Assembly: GCF_001548375.1 (NCBI RefSeq) | Contig: NZ_AP017295.1 | Span: 1-64,000, forward strand | Direction: 5' to 3' | DNA: 64,000 nt | Source: Nostoc sp. NIES-3756 | GTDB taxonomy: Bacteria; Cyanobacteriota; Cyanobacteriia; Cyanobacteriales; Nostocaceae | Part shown: piece by piece, positions 43,969 to 52,798 of the stretch | Layout: the number at the start of each line of letters is the position of its first letter | Position numbering within the stretch: the stretch's first letter is position 1 | The notes under the pieces: model-generated | The model's database searches: none | Seen by the model: the letters and a program-made list of their open reading frames with translations, nothing else | What the model was told of the DNA's origin: nothing | Program-made: the position numbers and the translations under genes

Positions 43969-44994
43969 TTATAACCTAGCAGCACATAAAGCAGCACCTA
44001 TTAATCCCACTTGTTGATTAAGAATAATATGTATAGGTATTTCTTCCAAAAGTGGGCGCATTCTGCCTTTTTGGCTGAAATTAAGCAAGAAATTACTGTT
44101 TTCAATCAATGGCAAGATTTTGGGTGCAATCCCACCTGCAATGTATAAACCGCCGTATGGTAAGAGTTTCAGGGCTAAATTGCCTGCTTCTGCACCATAA
44201 GCATCTATAAATAGTTGCAGAGTTTGTTCCGAAAGGCGATCGCACCTCAGCACTGCGGCTTTACCAATAGCTGCACCAGGATCAACACTTTTTTCTGACT
44301 GTCCTGCTTGTTGTTCCCAAGTACGGACAAATTGAGCGATTTCTGGAGATTCAATAGCAAGTTTGCGATCGCGTAAAAATTGGTAAATTGCGACAATTCC
44401 CTGTCCCGACACCACCCGTTCTACCGATACACGCTGGATATCATGTTTATCCAACAGATATTTCATTAGCTGAAACTCTAACTCATTACGGGGTGCAAAA
44501 TCAGCGTGTCCACCTTCAGAGGGGAAAACTTGATAGTAGTTTCCTTGCTTGATTAAAAATCCTTGTCCTAAACCAGTACCAGCACCAATGATACCGATAG
44601 GAGCTTCTGGTTTTGGTTTACCAACTTGTAAAGTTAGTAAATCTTGCTTACCCAAACCAAAAATCCCATAACCAACAGCAGCAAAATCATTAATTAGTGA
44701 GATTAAAGGAATACCCAATTCTTGGGCTAATCGTTCAGTATCCAAAAACCATACCAAATTAGTCAACTTGGCAGTATTATTCACCACTGGGCCGGCGATC
44801 GCAAAACAAGCTTTCTGGGGTGTAGGTGTATTAGCCTTGGCTAAAAACTGCTGTACCATCGGCACTAAATCAAGAAAATCCCCACTATGGTAAGTTTCCT
44901 CAAAAATAGTTGCTAACTCCGATGAGTCTGATATTTCCACCAAACGCAAAATAGTTTTCGTCCCGCCAATATCTCCTGCTAATAATAAAGTCAT
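43969..44994 (-). CDS. glk: glucokinase
   Basis: It phosphorylates glucose to glucose-6-phosphate with ATP. 341 residues of the bacterial Glk family: LLLAGDIGGTKTILRLVE phosphate loop at the N-terminus, ACFAIAGPVVNNTAKLTNLVW, INDFAAVGYGI with the catalytic Asp, GIIGAGTGLGQGFL, and the C-terminal LPYGGLYIAGGIAPKILP. Cytosolic. The phosphatase gene on the same strand lies 120 bases upstream, separated by heptamer repeats. Confidence 0.93.
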   Translation of the reverse strand: MTLLLAGDIGGTKTILRLVEISDSSELATIFEETYHSGDFLDLVPMVQQFLAKANTPTPQKACFAIAGPVVNNTAKLTNLVWFLDTERLAQELGIPLISLINDFAAVGYGIFGLGKQDLLTLQVGKPKPEAPIGIIGAGTGLGQGFLIKQGNYYQVFPSEGGHADFAPRNELEFQLMKYLLDKHDIQRVSVERVVSGQGIVAIYQFLRDRKLAIESPEIAQFVRTWEQQAGQSEKSVDPGAAIGKAAVLRCDRLSEQTLQLFIDAYGAEAGNLALKLLPYGGLYIAGGIAPKILPLIENSNFLLNFSQKGRMRPLLEEIPIHIILNQQVGLIGAALCAARL

Positions 44995-45010
44995 AAAACT
45001 TAGTGGTAAA

Positions 45011-45062
45011 TTGCTCAGTAGTCATTAGTCATTAGTCCACAGTCCATAGTCCACAGTCAACA
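45011..45062. repeat. heptanucleotide repeat array
   Basis: Tandem TAGTCATTAGTCATTAGTCC and CACAGTCCATAGTCCACAGTCAACAG units between glk and the phosphatase gene. Confidence 0.65.
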
Positions 45063-45116
45063 GCCCAGAGAAAGGGGAAACACAAGCCTTCTGTCAACTA
45101 TTTAACTATCAACAGA

Positions 45117-45764
45117 CTAAGCAAATCTAATCACTTCCTCTACCTCAGTTAAATGAGAAGTGTCCCCCTTTAGTTCTAACAACCAGTCCGGTTCGTAACG
45201 TACAACCTTGACCAAAGAACATAAAGAAGCTTTAACCTCAGTTTTGGCAATTTCTCCTACTAACCCCATAGCAGCACCCAGCACAGATGCACCATGCGCT
45301 ACCAGTAGAATATTTTCGGGGAAGAACTCCGTCACTAAACACCTAGCTGTTTGTCCCGAACGCGCCCTAACTTCTTCATGGGTTTCGGGGTAATTCGCTG
45401 CAATGCGTGCTGTATAACCGAGATCAATTCTAGGAAATAATTCTGCTAGTGCTGAAGTTGATAGCCGTTCTGGTTCTTCAGTCATCCAAGCTGGATTGAG
45501 CCATTCACTCAACCCTGTCTCTAAATTAATCGGCAAATCCAAAACTTCTGCTACTGCGTTAGCAGTTTGTACCGTTCGTAAAAAAGGAGAAGCGAAAATG
45601 TGACCGATTTTCTCGGTTCGCAAACGTTGAGCTAGTTGTTTAGCTTGCACCATCCCATCATCAGATAAGGGCGGATCATAACGTCGTTCTGCGGTAAGAA
45701 ACCAGTCAGGGTTAACAAAATCGAGGCGATTGGCGTGTCTTGCGATCCAGACTATTTGACTCAT
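45117..45764 (-). CDS. histidine phosphatase family protein
   Basis: 215 residues with the phosphoglycerate-mutase-like fold. The catalytic motif is IARHANRL, where the usual third residue G of RHG is A. The second His is in LLVAHGASVLGAAMG. Other family residues include QLAQRLRTEKIGHIFASPFLRTVQTA. The fold covers phosphatases acting on phosphohistidine or small substrates; the role is unresolved. It lies upstream of glk on the same strand. Confidence 0.8.
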   Translation of the reverse strand: MSQIVWIARHANRLDFVNPDWFLTAERRYDPPLSDDGMVQAKQLAQRLRTEKIGHIFASPFLRTVQTANAVAEVLDLPINLETGLSEWLNPAWMTEEPERLSTSALAELFPRIDLGYTARIAANYPETHEEVRARSGQTARCLVTEFFPENILLVAHGASVLGAAMGLVGEIAKTEVKASLCSLVKVVRYEPDWLLELKGDTSHLTEVEEVIRFA

Positions 45765-46040
45765 GGGTTTGATTAATCAGGCGAATTGAACTCGCTGCAA
45801 ACAAAAATAGACACCCAAAAAGACGGGTGCAAACCCAATATATGATAAATATTGTAATAATTTGTAATTAATTATTAGTCAACAGTCTATAGTTATTACT
45901 TATTCTCCTCTATATGCCCTATTTCTCACTTCCTATTTATGAAGTGATATTACAAACCTTGCAAAAATATTGAGAAATTGTCTCTCAGCCCAACGTGGTT
46001 TTAACGTAGAACCTATAGGAGAGACTTGAGGCAAATATAA

Positions 46041-46358
46041 ATGAGCAAAGTTAGTAATCAAAACTATCGTTTTGTCTGCACTTTGACCTTTGGTGATATC
46101 TACGGTCAAATAATTGTTTGGTTAATTACGATTGTCCTGAGTTTGGCATCAGCTTTAGCTCTGATGGGCGCTAGACGACCGGTATATGCGTTAGTAACTG
46201 TAGGTCTTATTGTATTACTATCGCTACCCTTTTTGTTGTTTGCATTTGTAACTACACTGTTAAATCATATTGAAGTTACTGCTGTAGAACCAGGGACAAA
46301 AACCGAACCAATACCAGGAAATGTTTCCCAGCAGCAACCTGTACAAGCTACAAGTTGA
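46041..46358 (+). CDS. small membrane protein of unknown function
   Basis: 105 residues. Two membrane helices (IIVWLITIVLSLASALALMGA and YALVTVGLIVLLSLPFLLFAFVTTLL) with a basic loop ARRP between them and a hydrophilic C-terminal tail. No known motif was recognised. A terminator hairpin follows about 95 bases later. Confidence 0.6.
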   Translation: MSKVSNQNYRFVCTLTFGDIYGQIIVWLITIVLSLASALALMGARRPVYALVTVGLIVLLSLPFLLFAFVTTLLNHIEVTAVEPGTKTEPIPGNVSQQQPVQATS

Positions 46359-46450
46359 CAATCTCTAGTTTAATGAAAATTTTGTCACAAAGCTGCGCCC
46401 AAGTGAACTTGAGCGCAGATGTAACTAATTTTAAATTTTGAATTTATATC

Positions 46451-46479
46451 TTCCCTGTCCACCGATGGGGAATTTTTTT
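46451..46479 (+). terminator. terminator before sdhA
   Basis: TTCCC (46451-46455) and GGGAA around 46468-46472 pair across a short loop and are followed by TTTTTTT. It ends the transcript of the small membrane protein gene. Confidence 0.6.
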
Positions 46480-46552
46480 GTAAAGATACCAAACATCTCA
46501 GTGAATCACCTCTCTACAATAGAACAGCAGCGTTTTGTAGTCGGTGGCTAAT

Positions 46553-48280
46553 ATGCTAGAGCATGATGTAATTATTGTTGGGGGTGGATTGGCTGGGTGT
46601 CGAGCGGCCGTGGAAATTGCTCGTACTGACCCTAGTTTAAATGTTGCAGTAGTCGCCAAAACCCACCCTATCCGTTCTCACTCGGTTGCTGCCCAAGGTG
46701 GGATGGCAGCATCGTTAAAAAATGTCGATTCCGAAGACTCTTGGGAAGCACACGCTTTTGATACCGTTAAAGGTTCCGATTACTTAGCAGACCAAGATGC
46801 AGTGGCAATTCTCGCCCAAGAAGCCCCAGATGTAGTAATTGACCTGGAACACATGGGGGTTTTGTTTTCTCGTCTCCCTGATGGTCGCATTGCTCAACGG
46901 GCTTTTGGTGGACACTCCCATAATCGCACTTGTTACGCTGCTGATAAGACTGGTCACGCAATTCTGCATGAATTGGTAAATAATTTGCGGCGTTACGGTG
47001 TGTATATTTATCAAGAGTGGTACGTGATGCGCCTGATTTTGGAAGAAAATGAGGCTAAGGGCGTGGTCATGTACAGCTTATTAGATGGGCATATTGAGAT
47101 AGTTAGGGCAAAAGCGGTAATGTTTGCCACTGGGGGTTACGGTCGCGTTTATAACACCACCTCCAATGACTACGCCTCCACTGGGGATGGCTTGGCAATG
47201 ACGGCGATCGCAGGTTTACCTCTGGAAGATATGGAGTTTGTCCAATTCCACCCCACTGGTTTGTACCCTGTTGGTGTACTGATTTCCGAAGCTGTGCGGG
47301 GGGAAGGGGCGTATTTAATTAATAGTGAAGGCGATCGCTTCATGGCTACCTACGCACCTAGCCGTATGGAACTAGCACCTCGTGATATTACCTCAAGAGC
47401 GATCGCTTATGAAATTCGGGCTGGGCGTGGTGTCCACCTCGATGGAAGTGCTGGCGGCCCCTTTGTCTATTTAGACTTACGCCACATGGGTAAAGAAAAA
47501 ATCATGAGCCGTGTTCCCTTCTGCTGGGAAGAAGCCCATCGCCTAGTCGGTGTGGATGCAGTGACTCAACCGATGCCAGTCCGTCCAACAATTCACTATT
47601 GTATGGGTGGTATCCCTGTAAACACAGATGGTAGAGTCCGCAGTAGTGGTGATGGCTTAGTTGAAGGCTTTTTTGCGTCTGGGGAAACATCTTGCGTATC
47701 CGTGCATGGTGCAAATCGTCTAGGTAGTAATTCGCTATTGGAATGTGTAGTTTATGGTAAGCGTACAGGAGCGGCGATCGCTCAATATGTGCAGCAACGT
47801 AAGTTACCCACCATAGAAGAACAACGTTACATCACACAAGCCCAACAAGAAATTCAAGCCTTACTAGAACAGCCAGGACAATATCGCATTAACGAAGTGC
47901 GCGAAGCATTCCAAGACGCAATGACCGAATATTGCGGCGTTTTCCGCACACAAGAATTAATGAGTCAAGGCTGGGAAAAAATCTCAGAACTACAAAATAA
48001 ATATAGTCAAGTATATTTAGATGACAAAGGCACTTGTTGGAATACTGAACTAGTAGAAGCTTTAGAATTACGGAGTTTAATTGTAGTCGGACAGACAATT
48101 TTAGCCTCAGCCCTCAATCGTCGAGAAAGTCGCGGCGCACACTTCCGTGAAGATTTTCCCCAGCGCGATGATGAAAATTTCCTCCAACACACAATGGCTT
48201 ACTATTCACCCGCAGGTATTGACATTCAATATCGCCCAGTAGTAATTAATATGTTTGAGCCAAAGGAAAGGAAGTATTAA
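46553..48280 (+). CDS. sdhA: succinate dehydrogenase / fumarate reductase flavoprotein subunit
   Basis: 575 residues from ATG 46553; a GTG three codons earlier is also in frame. FAD-binding motif [16 protein letters not shown], the [13 protein letters not shown] segment, [17 protein letters not shown], the substrate-site VQFHPTGL and [15 protein letters not shown], and [30 protein letters not shown] near the C-terminus match SdhA. It oxidises succinate at the thylakoid/cytoplasmic membrane with SdhB. Neither sdhB nor membrane-anchor genes are adjacent, as is usual for cyanobacteria. Confidence 0.93.
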   Translation: MLEHDVIIVGGGLAGCRAAVEIARTDPSLNVAVVAKTHPIRSHSVAAQGGMAASLKNVDSEDSWEAHAFDTVKGSDYLADQDAVAILAQEAPDVVIDLEHMGVLFSRLPDGRIAQRAFGGHSHNRTCYAADKTGHAILHELVNNLRRYGVYIYQEWYVMRLILEENEAKGVVMYSLLDGHIEIVRAKAVMFATGGYGRVYNTTSNDYASTGDGLAMTAIAGLPLEDMEFVQFHPTGLYPVGVLISEAVRGEGAYLINSEGDRFMATYAPSRMELAPRDITSRAIAYEIRAGRGVHLDGSAGGPFVYLDLRHMGKEKIMSRVPFCWEEAHRLVGVDAVTQPMPVRPTIHYCMGGIPVNTDGRVRSSGDGLVEGFFASGETSCVSVHGANRLGSNSLLECVVYGKRTGAAIAQYVQQRKLPTIEEQRYITQAQQEIQALLEQPGQYRINEVREAFQDAMTEYCGVFRTQELMSQGWEKISELQNKYSQVYLDDKGTCWNTELVEALELRSLIVVGQTILASALNRRESRGAHFREDFPQRDDENFLQHTMAYYSPAGIDIQYRPVVINMFEPKERKY

Positions 48281-48422
48281 CTACTTTTTGGGAATAGGGT
48301 GATATCACAATCATCCTATTGCCTGCTAATTATGTGTAAGTTTCAAACTTTGTTGCAATATTCTTCAGACTGGTTCAAACATACTACAATGTTCTCCAAC
48401 CTTTCTCTGAAGAAGCCTGAAT

Positions 48423-49469
48423 ATGCAATTCAGTGATGATGAAATTCTATTTATTAAGTTATGTAAAGGAATTGTACAGATATGCTATCGCATTAACCGT
48501 GGTGAACCAGCATATCTAGTTGATGATGATTCACAACCGTTTCCTAAAACATTATACGAAGCATTTCAAGGACTAAGCTTGAAATGGATACTGCGGGATA
48601 GAGAGATACGACATCCTGCAATATTGTGCATGGTTGAGGTTGCTAGAAAGTCAGTAGAGGAAGTTGAGCCTGATTTTTCTGAACTCGTAGATTTTCCTGA
48701 AGAGCCGCTAATTGAGAACATGACGCACCCATCAGAGGAATGTGAAGCCTGGGCTAGCAGGTATGCACTAAATCTAGAAAGGGAACAGAATCAAAGCTAT
48801 ATTCCCCGTCTCATGGCAGAAATTGAGCGGTTGAGCTTACCAAACAGTACCTACACAATTTTTCGTCGATTTATTGCTGAAAACCCATTTCCTAGTGATG
48901 TAATAATCGCTCTATTCCGCTCTAAAAATCCCGTTATCGAACCAGTCCAAGACTTGCTGATGCAAGCGTATCGGGACGCGCCTCCGCAGTCGGAGTCTAT
49001 GCCATTATGCAAGACTTGCGGTGGATATTTGGATTGCGCTGCACGAGATATTGAGGGCTGTTGTGAACCATTAGAAGGTCGAGTAGATAGAGCGCCAATA
49101 GAAGATACCGTCATCTGCCTAATTAGACCTTCATTAATCGAATTACGTTTAGCTCAAATTCTCGAAAAAATGGGTTTACAGGTAGAACTATGGCCTGAAT
49201 TAGACAAAGCCGATTTGAGGGTGACACTACCAACTGGAGATATTTGGGCGCTTGATGCCAAAGACTGGGGAAGTGCGACCATGCTGGCTAGAGAATTAAA
49301 CCAAGACATTATTCCAGATATTGGACAGTCTAGATCATTTTTTGTAGTACCAGATTACCGATGGCAAAATCTGGCATATCAGGCAGCTTTTAAAAGTCGT
49401 TATTTGGGAAGTTTACCTGTTTTGTCGGAAACAGAATTAATTAACCGTGTCAAGGAGATTTTAAAGTGA
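48423..49469 (+). CDS. REase-fold nuclease of a pPIWI_RE module
   Basis: 348 residues, first gene of the three-gene operon. The N-terminal about 190 residues are helical and unlike known domains by eye. A Cys cluster follows (C196, C199, C205, C213 and C214 in CKTCGG...CCEP), likely zinc-binding. Residues about 225-348 show the PD-(D/E)xK restriction-endonuclease pattern: helix LIELRLAQILEKMGLQVELWPE, Asp264 in KADLRV, and Asp278-Ala-Lys280 in ALDAKDW, a standard D...DxK active site, then helices with the final SETELINRVKE. In the published description of pPIWI_RE systems, a REase-fold protein accompanies a DinG-type helicase and the PIWI protein. The active site looks intact. Stop codon overlaps the next start by four bases. 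Confidence 0.75.
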   Translation: MQFSDDEILFIKLCKGIVQICYRINRGEPAYLVDDDSQPFPKTLYEAFQGLSLKWILRDREIRHPAILCMVEVARKSVEEVEPDFSELVDFPEEPLIENMTHPSEECEAWASRYALNLEREQNQSYIPRLMAEIERLSLPNSTYTIFRRFIAENPFPSDVIIALFRSKNPVIEPVQDLLMQAYRDAPPQSESMPLCKTCGGYLDCAARDIEGCCEPLEGRVDRAPIEDTVICLIRPSLIELRLAQILEKMGLQVELWPELDKADLRVTLPTGDIWALDAKDWGSATMLARELNQDIIPDIGQSRSFFVVPDYRWQNLAYQAAFKSRYLGSLPVLSETELINRVKEILK

Positions 49470-52400
49470 GAGATAGAAGCACTTTAACTGATGCTTTAAA
49501 AAAAGCGATGGGGGGTGATTATTCCCAAATAGGAATGAAATTTTCCGACTTTGCTAGTACAGAGTTGATGCTTCATGCTCTACAAACTTATTTCTCTGAG
49601 CGACCTATTCGCAAAGCACATTTATTGCTGCAAGGCTACCGAGAACCAAGCATAACAGATGAGCAGTGGCAAATTTTGAAGCGTCTACGCCATTTAGCTC
49701 CAGAGTTTCGCAGTTCTATTAGTTGGGAAATTGCTCTCCGTAGCTATGATGAAGTTGCCAAAAGTTCGCCTGCTGGTTATGCAGGTTATGAAATTAATTA
49801 CGATACTAATACAATAACTTCTACAAAAAAGATGGCATTGGCTCGGTATCAGCTTTACGAAAGACTACTGACTAAAGAGCCATTAAAGTTTCGCAAAGAT
49901 AAATACAGACCTGCTCCATCTGGTGACTATGAGTTTAACCTGAACCCATTAGTAACACGTACAATCAGAATTCCCAAAGAAATTGCTAATATTGGTGTAC
50001 AATACGCCACTCAAATTCCTAATATTCAGATCTCCCAGAATCGTCAGCCTATCAAAATATCTTTAGCAGATTTAATTAAAAAGGGAACTGAGCTTCAATC
50101 TGTTTTAGGCTACGATGCAGGACAAATAATCAATCAATCAACTTACTGGGATCTTCAACAGGATGAAGAAGCTAGAGAAATTTCTATTGATAAAGAAGCG
50201 CATATTTTAGGCCCAACAGGAAGTGGTAAATCTACTCTAATTGATTGCAAAGTTGCACTTTTAATCGAGCGCGGTAAAAGAATAGCAATTGCTACAAATA
50301 GTGTAGGTGAAGTGCAAAATTGGTTAGAGTTCGCTCAAAAAGTTGGGATTAAGGCAGTTCCAATTATTGGAGAATCAGAACGACACAAACATCTCAGCCG
50401 ATTAAATCAAGCTGTAATGTTTAGCAACAAACAGCAGCCTTTTACTCATCCTGGTTTTAAATGGCTGGCGCAGTCCTGCCCATTGTATAGCTTGGCACAA
50501 CCTCAAATTTCACAAGCATCAAATGGTCAACGCAGCAGACCACCGTGTTTCGGCAAACTTAGAGATATCAATGACCCAAATAAGGTCTATGATTGTCCCC
50601 TAGCTCCTATCTGTCCCAGACATATTAAAGCTAGTGAGCTAGAAAATGCACAATTAGTTGTTGGAACTTTACAAGGTTTTATTCAGAAAAAAGTTGCTGC
50701 TCACAATCTGATTGAAAATATTACCATCCTAGAATATTTAGCACTGACAACAGATTTATTTATCATCGATGAAGTGGATCTTGCTCAACCCAAGCTAGAT
50801 GAAATTTTTTATCCTACAGTGACGCTAGCGTCCTTTGATTTGTTACAAGACACGTGGACAAGAACAGAGTCTTGGCAACAGGTACATGGTCTTATGGAAG
50901 GCGAGGTTGTTGTACCAAGAAGATATAGCGATCCCCACTTGGAACAGTCAGAAGATCAGCGCCATTTAGCCAACCGAGGAATTGGGGCTTTGATGTATTT
51001 GATGAGAAACATCACAAAAACTATTAAGGGGAAAAGCCATAGTCAAGTAATTGAAAAACTTTTAAAAGGTTACACAAAGGAAGGAAAACTATTTACTGCT
51101 TGGACATTCTTTGATCAATTAGCTGAACAACTTTCAGGTGTAGCTCATGTTAAGGCTGGTAGTCATAAAATCAGAAAACAAACAGCAACAAAGTATGAGC
51201 GTAACTGCAAGCGATATCGGGAGATTTTTAAGCGAATACAAGATAATCCTGTTAGCCCTGATACCACAGGTCTAAAGACTGCCGATTTAGTAATTGCAGA
51301 GCGTTTAGCACTTGTTTCTGGAGCATTGCTGGCTGGTGATTTGTTAATGGCAGTACCACATCCAATGTGCAAGAAGTTTATTCAAACAACGCGATGGGAT
51401 ATTACATTTGAAAAGCTAGAATCTGATGTTGAGCGATTCATCGATAACCTTGCTAAATTGCTACAGTTAGCAATTTACGCAACACACGTATTAGGTGCAT
51501 TAGGTAAGCACGTTTCTGCTAGACGTTATGCCAGTGTTGATATGGAATCTAATTTACCGATGACCCCTCCTGGTGATTTTGAATGCTTACTACCTAATTC
51601 TCCAGTTGGTTCTGTCACAAGCGCCCAATTTATTAACGGACAACTGAAAATATTTCGGGGAATTGCTTTAGGTAGATCACTTCTGAGCCAATGGAATTCC
51701 ATCTTTAGTATAGATGGGTTGACTCCAGCAAACTTGTTAGTTACATCAGCAACCAGTTACTCAGGCAATACAGAACAGTCTTATCCTTTTCATGTGCAAC
51801 TAAAGCCAACCTTATTAATAGAACCACCTCCTGATAAGTCTCAAGTTGTAGCTCATGAAAGTGAATTTTTTTATTGTCCTGTGGTTGATGATGCAGGATC
51901 TCCTGTTTTTATCTCTGGTAGTCAAGGTGATGAGCGGCAAGAAAATATTAGCCGCATGATTGCAGGACTCTGCCGCAAAAGTAGGCAAGGTCAGCCATTA
52001 ATTGAGCAATTTCAAGATTATTTAGTAACAAATATTGGTAGCGATCGCAAAAACCTACTCATTGTTACAAATAGTTATGCAGAAGCTCAAGCGTTTTACA
52101 ATTCTTTAAAAAACCCATACCAAGACAGAGCATCTTACGTTGTTCAGGATGGTCGATGGGTAGCAGATGAGCAAGTTTCACGGTCTAAACTTACCGAATT
52201 TCCTGGTCGTGGTAAGGAATTTTTGATTGCTCCAATGGGAGCAATATCTCGTGCTGTTAACTTAATGCACCCTGAGACTGGAGAACCATACTTTGGTGGC
52301 ATGGTAATTGCTGTTAGACAGCACCCTAGCCCAGATGATAATCAAATCGTTATCAGTGGAGTGAGTAAGGAAACAATAGAACTCATTGATAAGGAAACTG

Positions 52401-52798
52401 TCGAGGTTATACAAAAACGTGCTAGAGACGTAAGAGATAAGTTACTTTCTATCCCGCAAATTTTTTCACGATTACCTGATAATATTGCTGAAATTGCTCT
52501 GAAAACACCACTTGTTTGGACATTGACTGTTCATTTAACTCAATTGATTGGGCGTAGCACTCGTGGCGGTCGGAAAACCGTTGTTTGGTTTGTAGATGCC
52601 GCATTTATGCCAGAAACAGCAAAGGGCAATTCATCTGGTGATTCGGATAAAAACTCAATTTTGTTAGCGGCCCGTAAGCTCTTGGGCAGCACGATTAATA
52701 AAGGTGGTGCTTCTGGGCGGTTGATTAAAACACTGTATGGGCCAGTCTATTACCCGTTAACTCGACTAACCCATTTCATTCACGGAGTGAAACTTTGA
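49466..52798 (+). CDS. DinG-type Fe-S superfamily 2 helicase of a pPIWI_RE module
   Basis: 1110 residues, GTG start inside the previous stop codon (GTGA). Walker A GPTGSGKS at about residue 249-256, Walker B variant DEVD at 435-438 (IIDEVDLAQ), and a four-Cys Fe-S cluster between them at Cys338, Cys361, Cys377 and Cys383, as in XPD/DinG helicases. Motif VI at the C-terminus is QLIGRSTRGGRK (Q1026, R1030, R1033). The first about 210 residues are a specific N-terminal extension not seen in DinG itself, and the middle of the protein is unusually long. These helicases unwind DNA or DNA:RNA hybrids. Function here is inferred from the family: it is the motor of the system. Confidence 0.82.
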   Translation: MRDRSTLTDALKKAMGGDYSQIGMKFSDFASTELMLHALQTYFSERPIRKAHLLLQGYREPSITDEQWQILKRLRHLAPEFRSSISWEIALRSYDEVAKSSPAGYAGYEINYDTNTITSTKKMALARYQLYERLLTKEPLKFRKDKYRPAPSGDYEFNLNPLVTRTIRIPKEIANIGVQYATQIPNIQISQNRQPIKISLADLIKKGTELQSVLGYDAGQIINQSTYWDLQQDEEAREISIDKEAHILGPTGSGKSTLIDCKVALLIERGKRIAIATNSVGEVQNWLEFAQKVGIKAVPIIGESERHKHLSRLNQAVMFSNKQQPFTHPGFKWLAQSCPLYSLAQPQISQASNGQRSRPPCFGKLRDINDPNKVYDCPLAPICPRHIKASELENAQLVVGTLQGFIQKKVAAHNLIENITILEYLALTTDLFIIDEVDLAQPKLDEIFYPTVTLASFDLLQDTWTRTESWQQVHGLMEGEVVVPRRYSDPHLEQSEDQRHLANRGIGALMYLMRNITKTIKGKSHSQVIEKLLKGYTKEGKLFTAWTFFDQLAEQLSGVAHVKAGSHKIRKQTATKYERNCKRYREIFKRIQDNPVSPDTTGLKTADLVIAERLALVSGALLAGDLLMAVPHPMCKKFIQTTRWDITFEKLESDVERFIDNLAKLLQLAIYATHVLGALGKHVSARRYASVDMESNLPMTPPGDFECLLPNSPVGSVTSAQFINGQLKIFRGIALGRSLLSQWNSIFSIDGLTPANLLVTSATSYSGNTEQSYPFHVQLKPTLLIEPPPDKSQVVAHESEFFYCPVVDDAGSPVFISGSQGDERQENISRMIAGLCRKSRQGQPLIEQFQDYLVTNIGSDRKNLLIVTNSYAEAQAFYNSLKNPYQDRASYVVQDGRWVADEQVSRSKLTEFPGRGKEFLIAPMGAISRAVNLMHPETGEPYFGGMVIAVRQHPSPDDNQIVISGVSKETIELIDKETVEVIQKRARDVRDKLLSIPQIFSRLPDNIAEIALKTPLVWTLTVHLTQLIGRSTRGGRKTVVWFVDAAFMPETAKGNSSGDSDKNSILLAARKLLGSTINKGGASGRLIKTLYGPVYYPLTRLTHFIHGVKL

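Noticed and set aside
48423..49469. Gene 1 as a stand-alone restriction enzyme
   Set aside because: Coupled by overlap to the helicase gene, so it is treated as part of the module.
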